A stretch of 64,000 nucleotides of DNA from Symbiodinium sp. CCMP2592 (lineage: Eukaryota; Sar; Dinophyceae; Suessiales; Symbiodiniaceae): assembly GCA_905221615.1 (NCBI GenBank), contig CAJNDT010005334.1:1179001-1243000 (forward strand). The letters are read 5' to 3'. This document shows, in pieces, positions 1 to 12,062 of the stretch. Below the pieces are notes generated by a model. The model did no database searches and was not told where the DNA came from. It was given only the letters and a program-made list of their open reading frames with translations. The position numbers and the translations under genes were made by a program. Each line of letters starts with the position of its first letter. The first letter of the stretch is position 1.

Positions 1-409
1 GTTCAGGGTTTAGGTTCCCCGGGTAGCACATTATTGTAATGCAAAACCCTATGATAACCCAGTGCATAGGTTACTGGGCTTGTACTCTCAGCCACGAAAT
101 TTGAAGACCCTGAACCCTTTTTCCTAAACCGCCACGGGCTTCGATTCGGCTGCTTTAATCAAAGGGCCTGAACAGTTTCGAAGACTACTCCGAAATTCCC
201 TAAATCGCAATTAATGGCTAAGTCCCCTGTACCAGATTCTGCACCTCCGACAGGTGAATTCCTTGCCGGGTTCTGGGTTACAAGTCCGGCGTTTGGGCTC
301 TAGAAGCGGACCTTGCAAGACCATCCCAAAGGGACACACATGGACCCAAACGGTTCTGGGATTTGTCAGACATAGATCATAGAGCCCAATAATGCCCAAA
401 AGCATGGAC

Positions 410-705
410 CTACACTTGCAATTCGCGGCGCCTTTTTGCTGTGATGGCTACGAGCTCATAAAAGCGCGAACGGAGGTACTTGAAATGCACAGGAATTTCT
501 GATAAGTCAATCTTGGCCACCTCCAGGCCAAGCAACGCACAATCATCCAGAAACTGGGGATAAACGGATACCTCGGACTTCAGCGTCGTGGCAGAGAAAT
601 ACACTCGTTTCTCCAAGGACATGTACAGCGCAGTAGCGTTCGTCTTCCTTGGTTCTGCTGGGCGGAAACACTTATCAGGAGCTTCTTGAAAGGTGTCTTC
701 GGAAG
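410..705 (-). CDS. Unidentified coding exon of a spliced gene (partial)
   Basis: The minus strand has an open frame with protein-like composition that ends at a stop just after a possible donor (CAA|GTGTAG). It contains 'YPQFLDDCALLGLEVAKID' and 'VHFKYLRSRFYELVAITAKR', a mixed hydrophobic and charged pattern unlike the surrounding simple sequence. The same frame runs upstream into a TC/GA microsatellite, where it would encode an implausible Arg/Glu repeat, so the true exon probably begins between the microsatellite and about 705. I do not recognise the family. It may belong to the same minus-strand gene as the exon-like pieces at 1024-1253. No start codon is convincing. Exon status is an inference from composition only. 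Confidence 0.4.
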
Positions 706-743
706 GACAAACCCAAGGGCCAAGACAAAGATTCCAGTGCCGT

Positions 744-866
744 CCCTCTCCCTCTCTCTCCTTCTCTCTCCTTCTCTCTCCTTCTCTCTCCTTCTCTCTC
801 TCTCTCCTTCTCTCTCTCTCCTTCTCTCTCCTTCTCTCTCTCTCCCTCTCTCTCTGTCTCTCTCTG

Positions 867-932
<66 letters not shown>
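744..932. repeat. TC-rich microsatellite (TCTC with CCTTCTCTCT variants)
   Basis: About 190 bases of nearly pure pyrimidine on the + strand, made of TC dinucleotides with regular CCTTCTCTCT and TGTC interruptions. Long open frames here in several registers are artefacts of the repeat. Confidence 0.95.
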
Positions 933-936
<4 letters not shown>

Positions 937-1023
937 GCTCACGAGCAGCTGCAACCCGTAAACTCAAAATCTGTCTTGCAGTATGCCTCCAGGCCGTAGA
1001 CCGTCAACCCCAACAACACAAAA

Positions 1024-1253
1024 CTAGATCGGGTCGAGCTTCAGCAGCTTGGCCACAAGTTGGGCAAACGACTGGGCAGCTGCGGCATCATAAATGACCT
1101 AACATGGTTGGGATAACAGTAAAAATTTACAATTCTATTCCTTGTTGGTTTTAAGTACCGACAAGAATGTAAAATGTTACCCAACTGTGACAAAATGACG
1201 TCCGCGGCCAAGAGGACCTCTGCGGCCCACACATCGCCTGCTTTGGCGCTCAA
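1024..1253 (-). CDS. Two possible exons of a kinase-like gene (partial)
   Basis: On the minus strand one stretch (about 1190-1253) reads 'AKAGDVWAAEVLLAADVIL', resembling protein-kinase subdomain IX (DVWxxGVLL). After a plausible acceptor (TTAG|GTC near 1104) a second stretch reads 'SFAQLVAKLLKLDPI', resembling subdomain XI (LLxxDPxxR). Order and strand fit a split kinase domain, but no catalytic loop (HRDLKxxN) or DFG is visible nearby. Subdomain IX normally has Gly where this has Glu. Both similarities are short. It could equally be an unrelated helical protein or a relic. Confidence 0.25.
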
Positions 1254-2496
1254 GAGACTTATCCAGTGGGTAGATGTTGCTAGCCTAGAGACATTAATTG
1301 TGAACAGCGTCTAGAGGTCTATTCCGGTGCAGGTATACGGGAGATTATGTCTAATATAGCTCTGCTCGGTATAGTCAACAGGCCGGGACTTGTGAGAATG
1401 GCCTGTAGTTCAGAAAAATTTCCGCTAGGGTTATGATCTCGAACCTAACCGGCTAGCCCCTATGACCCGACCAACATCAGCTTTTCTTGCAGCTAACCTG
1501 CAGGTGCATCTGCCAGGGACGCAAGGGAGGCTAAGAGCAACATTTTGATCCCCAAACTCGAAGCCCTTGAACCCCTAAGCCACCAAAGCCTGGATCATGG
1601 AAGTTGAAGGGCAGTTTCCGGTTGAAAGAAGATCCGCCCTGCAAAAGTCCCACGGTCCTTCAAGCCCATGTTTAGAACCTGACCTGAAGTCCCTCAATAC
1701 CCCCTTGAAGAAGGCAAACCCGAAAACCCGGCACCATCCATAACTCCTAAGCCCTAAAACCCAGGAGTCTCATGCGCCCTACACTCTAAAGCGACAGACC
1801 CTCTATACCCCAAACAACCGAGCCCTAAACCCAAAACCCCTAAACCCACAACATCCCCAGCGCCTGCGGGGCTCTCCTGTGAGCTTGGTGGCGCCTCCCA
1901 GCGCAGCACCTCCACAGGCACCTCGCTGGCACCGTTCCTGGAATAAGGTTTAGGCTTTAGGGTTTAGGGGTTTAGGAAGCTAGTGGTTTAAGATATGTTG
2001 CGCTGTGATCTTAACGTAACTCGAGCAGCTAAGAAGTTTCCAATTCGAGTCTGCCTGCGCTGCGTGAGTATAGGGACCCAGTGGTTAGACTCAGGGTGTC
2101 GGTGTACACTATAGCACAAAACTGTGAAGAGGAGCCACTACGAAAAAGTCTACATTGCCTTAAACCCGGAACACTTCGTCTTGTTCCTGGCTTTGGTCAA
2201 CCGTCGCTCGAACAAGCTCGCAGCGTTGGGCTGTGGCTTCTTGGGAGCTTACAGTCGGTGCTGCCAAAAACAAGAACTGATCATGCAGAGAGGTCGAAGA
2301 AACGAGCCCCCCCCCACCCCCGCCTAATACTGGGGGTGTGGGCGGCGCTATGATGCATCTTGGAAATTTTCACTTTCCAATACACTTTCTCCCTCAACTT
2401 TACACCCCAACCCGAACCGTGCCACGCATCCTTTGGAGGTTTGCCTTGCAGTTCGCCACAGCCTGACGAGATTTTCAGAGCTGTGCCTTGACACCA
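1254..2496. other. Intergenic, telomere-like words, no gene recognised
   Basis: This stretch contains scattered CCCTAAACCC-like words (densest at 1720-1860), then TTTAGGG words at 1950-1980 in the opposite orientation. A weak coding-looking frame at 2124-2327 (+) has no splice or family support. Confidence 0.6.
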
Positions 2497-2608
2497 TACG
2501 GGAGTTTCCGAAAATTAGGGGTACCTTATTTGGGGGTCCTTAAAATAAGGCTCCTACGCCATTTAGGGTACTATATTGGGGTCCCCTGTTTTCGGAAACC
2601 CCCCCATA
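2497..2608. mobile_element. MITE, family B copy 1 (GTTTCCGAAAAT termini)
   Basis: Inverted termini GGGAGTTTCCGAAAAT and TTTTCGGAAACCCCC enclose about 110 bp, with TA on both sides. The same termini recur at 3345, 48095 and 51795, and in part at 62268. The TA duplication and size suggest a Tc1/mariner-type non-autonomous element, which is an inference from structure. Confidence 0.75.
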
Positions 2609-2676
2609 TTCTTCAGAACTCTACAGGTTTCCACTTTCCCGAAACCCCGAAGGCTCTTTCTGCTACTCAAGTCTAG

Positions 2677-2795
2677 CCAGACCCCCGGGAGGATCCAGAA
2701 AGTAGATCCCATAATTTGGGGCTTCATACTACCAAGGGTACCTTATAGGAACCCCCATTAAGGGATCCACTTTTTGGATCCTCCCGGGGGTCTGG
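2677..2795. mobile_element. MITE, family C copy 1 (CCAGACCCCCGGGAGGATC termini)
   Basis: A 119-bp palindromic element with near-perfect inverted termini CCAGACCCCCGGGAGGATC / GATCCTCCCGGGGGTCTGG. GTCTAG lies on both sides as a likely target duplication. A second copy at 3454-3572 has the opposite orientation, the same length and high identity. Confidence 0.8.
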
Positions 2796-2864
2796 GTCTA
2801 GCCAGATCACCACCTGCAATCATCTTGACCGAGGCCCTAAGCCCTGCACCCCTGAACCCTGCAG

Positions 2865-2997
2865 GGGGCAGAAGTTTATTTTGGGGCCTTAATAATTAGA
2901 ATAGGGCTTGGGGGTTGATTATAATATAAACATGATAAGGACCCCCCCAAAATAGTATAGGTACTTTTTTAAACCCCTATAGTATCCGACAGTCTCC
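2865..2997. mobile_element. MITE-like element, family J copy 1
   Basis: It shares TTGGGGCCTTAATAATTAG, a central TATAATAT...ATAAGGA block and TTTAA(A/G)CCC with the segment at 60545-60665. The two copies are divergent, so the ends are approximate. Confidence 0.5.
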
Positions 2998-3170
2998 AGG
3001 AATGTTGAGCCTCAAGGGTGCGACCTTGAGCCTTATCGTTGTGATGCTGCGAAGGGGACTTTACTAAGGGCAGAGGCAACGACCTAATCTAAATCCGAAA
3101 TCCAATCAAGCCCGGTAGAACCAATTAACTTTCCCACTTTGGAACCACATTGATAAACAAAAACCCTGTC

Positions 3171-3250
3171 CCTAAACCCCCCAAAGTACGCACAAAGGAT
3201 GGCCCAATTCCCCTAAAAGGCTATTATTCTACATACGTTTGGGGTCCAGG
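3171..3250. mobile_element. MITE, family A copy 1 (CCTAAACCCCCCAAAGT termini)
   Basis: One of five 72-85 bp elements with termini CCTAAACCCCCCAAAGT / ACGTTTGGGGTCCAGG and a conserved core AGGCTATTATTCTACATAC. This copy has TA on the right only. Confidence 0.8.
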
Positions 3251-3344
3251 TATAGGGTTTAAAATCCTGTAGAAGCCTATGACACCTGAAACCCTACACC
3301 CTTCAATCCCACACAAACCTCTAGAACCCTAGGTAACAGAGCTA

Positions 3345-3452
3345 TATGGGGGTTTCCGAAAATAGGGGACCCAGATAAAAGACACTGACTAGTAGGACCC
3401 TTATTATAAGGACCCCAAAATAAGGCACCCCCTATTTTCGAGAACTCCCATA
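3345..3452. mobile_element. MITE, family B copy 2
   Basis: Termini GGGGGTTTCCGAAAATAGGG / CTATTTTCGAGAACTCCC, with TA at both ends. It abuts family C copy 2 with only about one base between them. Confidence 0.75.
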
Positions 3453-3453
3453 C

Positions 3454-3572
3454 CCAGACCCCCGGGAGGATCCAAAAAGTAGATCCCTTAATGGCGGTTC
3501 CCAATTGGTACCCTTAGTAGTATAAGGCCCCAAATTACGGGATCGACTTTCTAGATCCTCCCGGGGGTCTGG
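3454..3572. mobile_element. MITE, family C copy 2 (inverted relative to copy 1)
   Basis: It is 119 bp long and matches the reverse complement of 2677-2795 over its whole length with scattered substitutions. It lies directly beside a family B element, as copy 1 does at a 70-bp distance. Confidence 0.8.
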
Positions 3573-6500
3573 ATATAGAGCCCCTCTGATACCTTCAACC
3601 CCGGTCCTCTTCGCTGCCGTCCGTGCAGAGCACCCGAGCTCCAAGGCGATTTGCGAGGAGAGAGCAGAGCCCCAAGCCCGCCCCCAGCTCGCAAACGAGC
3701 CTTCCAGGGGGTTCCTTTAAGGGCTCCTTCTTGGGTTTTGGCTTTCGAGATTTAGGGTTTTGGAATTAGAACTTAGGGATTAGGAATTAGAACTTAGGGA
3801 TTAGGAATTAGAACTTTGGGTTCTGGGGGTTAAGAATTTTAAGCTTGCGGTTTAGGAGTTTAGGACGCAAGCCCACCAAAGCACGGCCGCCTCCATATAC
3901 TGCAACAAGTCCTGTGATTTCTCAAGTAGCAGACGAAAGACCCAATCCCTGAAATTCAAGATTCTGTCCTTGGCCCTCCTCTTCCAAGCACGGTTGTATA
4001 AAACTTCCCTAAATCCTACACTCTAAACGCTGCACTCCAAACCCTAAACTTTTAAACCCTAAGCCCCACATAAACGCTAAACTCTAAACCCTAAACCTGT
4101 TTCTGCCACATCGGAGCCTGCCGCGCACCAGCTCCGGGCGAGTGAGGAGGAGGTCGCTAAGGACCAAAGCGCCCGCCCAGAGCTGCAAGCCAACCTGCTC
4201 TAACCTCGCGCTGTCGGAGGTTTGGGGTTTTAGGGTTTAGGGGTTTCGATTCTAGGGCTTGGGATTTAGACGTTCGGGGGCTTCGGCTTTATAAGGATAA
4301 TCCGGACGTTTCTGGCCAGGGTTTCGGTATAGGGTTTTGGGTTTACCCTAAACCCTACACCCTGAACCCTAGGCTTGTGCTTTGGGGTCTGCTTTGAGCA
4401 ATGAAAACCCAGCTTAGTGTATTGTCCGTTTTGACACACAGACACACAAAGTAGGTCAAAATCCCAAAGGGTTGCTCAGTACCTCCGGGATGGTTTGTTT
4501 TGAGATGAGGGGTCTCGAGCCGCTTCAGAGGGGTGTCGGCGCCACTGCAGTGGATCGAGGTTCCGGGCTTATCTGGCAAGCAAGCAGCCAAGCCTTCAAT
4601 ACCGGGATTACAGGATCCAAACATGAGCTACCGCGAGCCACCATAATACTATGTAGGCCTGCCGCCCTTCGCTTATGAGGCACGACACAAGATCCCGTGA
4701 CCAGTTTTCGTCTGCTTCTGGGCTTACGAGTGGCAACCATGAACATTGCAAACTAATGTAGAAAAAGTTGCTATAACTACTTCGCCTGCTTTTATGTACC
4801 CTATCTTGTTGCACCGCCATTTCCATCCTGCACCCTTCAAGATAAGCTTTTGCACAAAATGTGAATGGAATCCCGGTTGCTGACAGTGAGCCCGGACGGC
4901 CGGAACCCTAAACCCCACACCCAGAAAATCAAAGCCCTAGAATCCTTCCGTACAAAACCCTACTATACCCCGTACTCCCTCCACAGAACCACCAAAAGCA
5001 CCCTAAAGCCGTTTCGCAGCGGGCTTGCCTCGTCGCGCGGAAGGCCCCTCTAAAGCATGAAGCCTGAATCATAATCTACTACATGTATCAACATATATAT
5101 ATATATATATATATATTTTTACATATAATATCAAGACCCTCAAGCCTTCTTGAAACACTAAAGCCCCGGTTCAAAGCCCTAAGCAAGTCCTATCCCTCTA
5201 CAGTAGAAGCCCAAAAAGTTGGAAACCCCATAGCCTCAATCCTTGAGAGTCATCTATAGGGAATCCCAGCACTATTTGGCCTTAATCCGATTCCAACTTT
5301 ATGGGGTTTACTGTATCCCATTCTATCCCTACATGCAATGAACAGTCCGAAGAGCTGAGAGGACGCCAGCCGCTCCAACTCAATGCGCCAGCCGATGAGA
5401 CCTTGTTCACTACCAAAATGTCACCCCTGGGCTTAATAGTTGTTTCGTAGTAGGGCTGTGTCCCTCCTCTTTCGTAGGGTTTTCTACCTTCAACTAGTCT
5501 ACGGTCCCTGTGTTTGGGGGATACTTTTTGCGATTATTGTGACCGCTTTGTTACCATAACCTCCCTTTTGGCGGGCTCTTCTTCCAAACCCTAGTGTGCT
5601 AGAGAATTTCTTGGGACCCTGCATAAGGACGTAACATGTGTTTGTTTTTCATAGATGCATGATTGTCATATGGACATCGGCCATTGTAAAGCCGTCGTAA
5701 AAGAAGGACTTTGGGCATCAGAATCTCAGCGGGTAAGCTTAGGGCTTATTCGGCGATAAGCTACGTACTTGTAGTGTGGCAACTGGTGTATTTTAGATAG
5801 CCCTTTATTGGCACCATAAGGAGACTACTTATTCAGACTAATTATTGACTACTGGGGCATGAGGCTCAAGCGCGTTTTGTTGGTTGCCACGTGCTGCCAC
5901 TTATTGCGCTAAGAGCTCGGCGGGGTATTCCGTCAATCAAAGCCGCTAAACCCCAAACGAAAACCCCGACACATTGCACCCAAACTCTGAACCTCAGCCC
6001 CTGCACCTAAACCCGAAACCGTAAAGCACAGTTTACAATCTTGTTCCGTGCTGAATGTCCGGGCATTTGGCAGGTCTTTCACGAGTTCAGGGAGTGCAGG
6101 CGTTTCGGATAGAGTTTAGGGTTGGGGAGCAATCTCGTATAGCAATCTAGACCATTTTGTAGCAAAGTTGTGCATCTTCTCGGTAGAGGTCTCGTATCAC
6201 CGAGTGAAAGCAGGTACCCGGAACCCTAGAGCTTATCGACGAATCCACCAAAGCACTAGAATCGCTAGAAGCCTTTAATAGAAACCTCATCTCAAATCTC
6301 AACTGGTCTCAACTCTTTCTTTAAAACCCCGAAACCGTGAACACCAGATGTGTACCGCTCCCTTGTTTCCGCCTGTGTCGGCATACTCCGGAGCTGCGGC
6401 TCTTGGCATTTCCAAATCACCATCCTTCAGCAATCAGCCCAACCGATAAGCCCGAACTCCCCAAAGCATCTTCAAGAGGGTGTAGAGTTTAGGGAAATTC

Positions 6501-7581
6501 TGAACCCATGAACCCTAACTTCGAAACTCCCTGAGTCCCAAAACCGCCAACCCTAAACACAAGCCGCTCAAGTGCCGATTTCATGCAGGGCCTCGTAGTT
6601 TTGGGGGTCGGGGTCCGAGGTAGAAGGATCCCAACGTTCGCTGTGCAGGCTTTAATTTGAGGGTTTAAGGGTGTCTGTGGAGGTTTAAAGTGATCGCTGG
6701 GTTCAGGGAGTAGGCTTTGCTCACTTTTGTGATTCAGAAGGAGCTGCAAGTCTTAAGCTCCAGGATATTGCTTGATCTTAAACCCGAGAGCACCAAGAAT
6801 CTCTCCGAAGGCGGTAGCCCCCAAAAGCTTATAAAATCTCAAGGCAGTAAACCCTAAACCCTAACAGTTTGATGCACTTGTCATACTATAGCTGTGCTTT
6901 GGTGAGTGTACATAGGACTCCCTGGGTATGTGTTGGGTGTTCTTATGGGATCTTGGACTCTGCCAGCCCGAAGCCCAAGTAGTCTAGGTCGAACCACCTC
7001 CGAAAGGTCTCACCTCGGCATGTCCGAGAGTGCCGACATCCGAAGCCTTTACTATGCTCTTCATGGGCCCAGGCCTCCCCCTGACCATCCCTAACCAGTG
7101 TGGCCATGAATGCCAAATCCTCCGCAACATGCACAGCCCTTCGTCGTCGTGAACCTTGAGACATCCTGCACCCCTAGGTATCTACCCTTAATAAAGCTAC
7201 TATATACCCATTATATAGCCCATTATAGGGTAGTCCCTCTTGACCCTGCATTCCCCAAAATCCCAGAATCCTGCGCCCCTGAGCCCCATGCCTGTCAGTG
7301 AAGCCTCAAAGCGATCCACCAAACAACGGGATTCCCCAAAACAAGGAGCCCTAAATCCGGTCCCTGACCTCATCCTCCTGACAGGGAGGCTGGGGAGGTC
7401 TGATCTCCAAAGCCTGGAATAGGTCGGGATAGGGTTTTTCAGGGGGTTTAGGGGTTTGTTTGGGCTTTCCCCTTTCGCATGGCTAGGATCGATGCCCACA
7501 AGCCAGGTTGCCTTGGTGTAGACAATAGGATCTTTCGAAAGTTTTGATCGAGCTTACAAGGGATCTTACAGGGATTTCTGT

Positions 7582-7670
7582 AGGAGCCTGAATAACTAGA
7601 AGAAGTTTTGGGGACCTCGATATCAATGAACCCCCAAGCAATTCTACTAGTTACTCAAGCACCTACGTAC
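7582..7670. mobile_element. Short inverted-repeat element (MITE-like)
   Basis: Imperfect inverted termini GGAGCCTGAATAACTAGAA and TTCTACTAGTTACTCAAGCACC-like sequence (16 of 19 pairing) around a 50-bp core. Related weakly to family J. Confidence 0.45.
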
Positions 7671-7990
7671 AGAGCTTCCGGTTCCCGGTTAGAGTCTTGG
7701 GCCTCAGGGCTCTGGGCCTCTGATTAAGGCTTGCAGTTTAGAGGGCATGGCTCAGTGTTTCTGTGAGGAAGGATCAGGTGTACTGGTTGGGGTTTATCAA
7801 AACTACTATGGCGGCCTTGGTCATTCGCACAGGGTTTCGCGGCATGTTATACGTTTCTGGAATACTGCTGTGGGGCTGCAGACCTGCAAAGGCCGGAGGC
7901 TGCTTCCTGAACCGGTATGAGGTTTCAAGACTTCGGATTCTTCACTTGCGGCTTTAGGGTGCCTGATCTCCCATGAAGGGGTTGTAACTC

Positions 7991-8092
7991 TAAGGGTCCA
8001 AAGCACCCCATAATTAGGTACTCGGTTGTGATGCTAGGAATTATGTAGGATAATACAGTTACGTATATGGTTAGTAGGCATTTGGACCCTTA
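7991..8092. mobile_element. MITE, family F (TAAGGGTCCAAA termini)
   Basis: A perfect 12-bp inverted repeat TAAGGGTCCAAA / TTTGGACCCTTA encloses 102 bp. The outermost TA may be the target duplication. It shares TAAGGGTCC with family E (19691, 52953). Confidence 0.75.
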
Positions 8093-8845
8093 ACGTAATT
8101 CAGTAAGACATAAACACCCCGAGTTGGCAAAGTACGCGACAGCATGCCTGCTGGAATGATTTCACAGGCGGCCGAACTCTAGACAATATGTCCTGATTTC
8201 ACGCCCCACAACCTCAAGTCCAACCCTGAAGCCCTCAGACGTTCACACAAGAACGGCCGGATAACGAGCATGGCCTCTCCGATATACTACACGAGCCAAG
8301 CTTCGGGGCAGCGGCAGGATGACACAACCCTCAAACACCCGAAACACTAAATCTCAACCCCCTCAGGCCGCAAAGACCCCGGCAACAAATCACTACGCAA
8401 ATGAACCCTACAGTATATATAAAATATAAATACTTCCCTTACCCCCGCATTGAAAAAACCTTGACCCTCTTGATCGTTTTGCAGCCAAGAGGGACTGACA
8501 GTCGCCAAGAACGGCTTCCTCGACTTAGGGGCGGCAGCTCCTGCAGCTGGTGCCGGCTGGGGATTTCGGGGTTTGGGCTAATGAAGGGGCCTTAATGATC
8601 AGAATCGGGTAGAGATTTCGGTGTTTGGGGCCTAGGTTTTATCACGGGGGGAACAAGGTTTAGAGGGGTGGAGGCTGTAGCAGGAGATTCTGGAATCTGA
8701 GAGGAGATTGTCAGCGATCTGACAGAAACCAGGCAGGTGTCGCGGTTTTCGAGCTTGTCTTCATTGGCCTTTTGTGTTATGGGCTTGATAGTTCCATGCA
8801 GCGGGCATTTATGGTTTTAAAGCATTTGTGGTTGAATTTGGACAG

Positions 8846-9041
8846 GTTGCCCTCGCTGCCCTCAGTGTCAAGGGCGAGTTCACGGTACTTGGTGACAGCA
8901 TGCCCAGCCGCTTCACCAGAACCGCTCAGGGCGACTCATTCCTTGTGCAGGAAAGTAACGGCCACAAGTTTGCGTCTGCGGCTGTTGACCTTCGTCGCCT
9001 TGCCCACGCCAGCGAGTCGGCGATTCTTGGCTCTGCTTCCG
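8846..9041 (+). CDS. Isolated coding exon, function unknown
   Basis: After an acceptor-like GACAG|G, a 65-codon open stretch has strong protein character, including 'FTVLGDSMPSRFTRTAQGD' and 'LRRLAHASESAILGSASG', with GC-rich third positions. It is followed by GTGTGG as a possible donor. No neighbouring exon was found on either side within several kb, so it may be a relic of a gene otherwise lost, or one exon of a gene with large introns. I do not recognise the family. Confidence 0.4.
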
Positions 9042-9679
9042 GTGTGGGGGTTGTTACTTTCGTGTGCTCCGGCTGTAGGGTTCAGGCTGGCTGGGGTTTT
9101 CAAGAGGGTACGAGGTTGAAAGGCTCGGGTTAAAGCAGAAAAACCTGAGAGACACTACAAACACACTGGAAGAAAGGAAGCCAATCTGGAAAGGCAATGC
9201 AACAAAACCAAGACACCCAAACTCTCAGAGTAGGTTGTAGAGAGCTTCATTTGCAGGGCCCCTCGCAATCTCGCTAAACCACCGAACCTTTCACCCTATG
9301 GTATATCTTTTTGTTAACGCTCCTTTTTCGTCCTTGCAGCAAACTTTAAGCTCCTAAGCCCGAAATCCCTAAAGGCCCAAACCTTAAACTCCTAGCCTTT
9401 GACCTGCAAACCCCAGAACCCCTAAACCTTAAATCCCTGCACGTTAAACACCGTATAGACCTCAAACTCCAAACCCTGAACCCTAAGCCCCTAGCCTAGA
9501 CGACTAGACCCCAAACTCCGGAACCCCCCTAAGCCCTTTGCCCCGCCGAAACCCATGAACCATGAACCCTCTATCGAGCTTAAACCCCAAACTCCTGAAC
9601 CCCAGAACCCTAAACAGACATCAAACCCTCTGTAGACACTCTATAGACCTTAAACCCCAAAATCCTGACCCCCAGAACC

Positions 9680-9697
9680 CCTCTCTCTCTTCTCTCT

Positions 9698-9786
<89 letters not shown>
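9680..9786. repeat. (TC)n microsatellite, about 107 bp
   Basis: A nearly uninterrupted TC dinucleotide tract, flanked on both sides by CCCCTAAACCC-like words. Confidence 0.95.
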
Positions 9787-9787
<1 letters not shown>

Positions 9788-11270
9788 AGGCATTCGAAAC
9801 CGCAGAACCCCTAAACCCGAAACCCCGAAAACCCGAAGGTACATGTGCACCGAGGGCCTCCAGAGCTAGGCCATCGGCCTGGTCAGGGTCTTAGGATTTG
9901 GGATTTAAAGTTTAAGGTTGCGGGTTTGGGATCCTTTTTTTTTTTGAACCCTCTTTTCCCCCTGTCCGGGTTTGGGATCCAGAGTTTAGGGTTTAGTGTT
10001 TGGGATTTAAAAGCTTCGGGTTGAGGGTTTGCGATTTAGTTCAGGGTTTTTTTCCCCTCCTACCTAGCAAGGACGAAGCCCTAGGGTTGGGTTCAGGGGT
10101 GGGCCTTAATCAAAGGGCCCCAAAGGTTGGATGAAGGTGGCTGGGCTGATCCCTACTTAAAGCATACTGAAGCCGAGGGAACTTAGCAAGTAGATTCTAA
10201 ATGGGCGGAGGACTCAAGGACGACACATTTTGAGTTAAGGGCCCGGGCTTGGATTTGAGGTTCTGGGATTGGGGTTGGGGCTGCCTGGCGAGGATTAACA
10301 ACAGCTGTCACTTGTCTTGGTAGACCCTGTTGAGGGCAGCGTTCAAGGTTTCAAGAGACGCGCTTGGCTAACGAGGCGGTCTTCAAGGCCTGTCATTCTT
10401 GGCATTTATAGGAACTTTCCTTACTTTCCTTGGGCTTCTGGAATGGGAGGACAAAGCGACAGGCTTAAAACTGGCCCTGGACTTGCAACGGTGCCTAGTC
10501 GAAGAACGCAAGGAACATTCGTCACCCGTCCCCGGCACCTCGATGATGCCACAGATGTCGCCCTCCTGCCAAGCAAAACATGAAGACGAGTGACCGTCTG
10601 CGTTCTTAGCAATGATGGGGGTGCGGGCGGTAGCAGTAGCAGTCGTCGTCGTAGCTGTCTAGTGTGCCGGGAGTTTGTACGGCAAACTTGTCCATGTTGC
10701 GCTTTGTTTGTTTTTGTTTGGGGGGGCAAGAGGGACGCGCAAGCTTGCCAAAAACCACCTGCAGCAGCAGCAGCAGCAGGAGCAGCAGGACTCTATTCCG
10801 ACCGCTGCCCCTGCGTACCGAATAAAATTTGCTCAATCCCCCTTGCAGTGTCCATTTTCACGATGGGTTAGCAAAGCTGCAACTTCGAGTGCTCCCTCAT
10901 AATTATTAGTTGCCCCTTAACCTTGTCTACTGGAGTACCGACCCGAGATTGCCAATCTACCCCCCAAAACACCGAAGAAACACACAAAAATCCCAAAACC
11001 CCAAACCCCAAAATGCACTGAAACCCTAAACCCTGAACCCCCGAAAACGCTAGACCCTGAGTCCTTAGCCCTACCTTCACCTACCAAAACCTATATACTT
11101 TTTTGGGGTCGCTATAAATTCCATATTAGGGTTTATAATAAGAACCTACAAAAAAGTAGGGTTCGGTAGTTTAAAGTAAACCCAGAAGACCCGCCTCATC
11201 GGATTCCGAGCTCGGAAGATCCATGGCGGCGATCTCCGCACGCGCCATGTCCGGAACGAAGGCGCCAGGG

Positions 11271-11341
11271 CTTTTAGGGCTTAGGGTTTAGGGCTTAGGG
11301 TTTAGGGTCTAGGGCTTGTAGGCTTTAGGGCTTAGGGTTTC
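11271..11341 (+). repeat. Degenerate TTTAGGG array
   Basis: About ten head-to-tail copies of TTTAGGG or CTTAGGG. The alternating GCTTAGGG/TTTAGGG register suggests local expansion of a two-unit repeat. Confidence 0.85.
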
Positions 11342-11654
11342 CTGTAGTCTCCATTGTACTTCCTGTTTTGGTTTAACCAACTGCAACTGAAGGATCCTAG
11401 AAGCTAAGCCCCAAAGGGAACTACAACGGAGACTCTACGTGGGGTCTTTGAGTTTTAGGGTTTTTGGGGCCCTTAGAGCTTAGCTTCCGAAGCGGGGGTA
11501 CCACAGAAGGCTTGAGGGCTTAGAGTGGCAGACCCGGGGTTCGGGGTTTAGGGCTTAGGACTTATATGGCTTGAAGGTTCAGAAACTTAGGGTTGGGTTC
11601 CTAGGGTACCCCGCCTGAAACTGCATTTTTTTGAGCCCAGGCTCTATGCCATCA

Positions 11655-12062
11655 TCAGCTGAAACTGCACTTAGATATCCAACTAGGCGGCCAAAAGTAC
11701 ACAAACTTGCAGCATATCACGTTGCGGCTGAGAGCTTGCATTAGTTCAAGGAAGTCAAGGTTTACCTTCTCGGCCACCATGGTAAAGCGGCGAAGCTTCG
11801 AGACTATCATGCGGAACACTTGTCTCGACGGACTCCTGGAAGTCTGCAGCACGTTGAGCAGGGCTTTTCAGATATGGTGAGGGAACCGAATAATGAAGCC
11901 CAAATGTTGTACATCCTTGTTCAGGGCCGAGAAATCCTAAACCCTGAAAGCGCTGCACCCCAGCGCAAGCCCGAACTTGTCAAAGCTCTAAACTCTGCAG
12001 GCCGACACATGGAAATGCCGCATGCTATTCGGTCGTACTCTCGGATTAAGCCAGAGTCTCTT
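11655..12062 (-). CDS. Possible exon pair of an unidentified gene (minus strand)
   Basis: Two minus-strand stretches have protein-like composition. An upstream one (about 11950-12062) contains 'LIREYDRIACGISMCRPAE'. A downstream one (about 11655-11875) contains 'VFRMIVSKLRRFTMVAEK' and 'LDFLELMQALSRNVICC'. The second looks like a helical-repeat segment of the kind seen in RNA-binding organellar proteins, but that is only an impression. They are separated by telomere-like sequence, and no splice model joins them cleanly. The gene may be degraded. Confidence 0.35.

Larger units (their letters stand above)
3573..8845. other. Gene-poor DNA with telomere-like words and small repeats
   Basis: This stretch holds a 21-bp tandem repeat GGAATTAGAACTTAGGGATTA (about three copies, 3763-3815), an (AT)n tract at 5092-5116, hairpin elements at 7582-7670 and 7991-8092, and many CCCTAAA/TTTAGGG words. 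I see no convincing exon. Open frames here lack splice context and composition support. Confidence 0.6.
9042..11654. other. Intergenic, no gene recognised
   Basis: CCCTAAA-like words run from 9350 to 9640, a (TC)n tract follows, and TTTAGGG-like words occupy 9890-10080 and 11270-11340. Around 10317-10600 (+) there are competing open frames with some protein-like stretches but no consistent model. Confidence 0.55.

Noticed and set aside
410-1097. Long Arg/Glu- or Ser/Leu-rich open frames across the TC/GA tract
   Set aside because: Simple-repeat translation in several frames on both strands; only the non-repeat part of one minus-strand frame looks coding.
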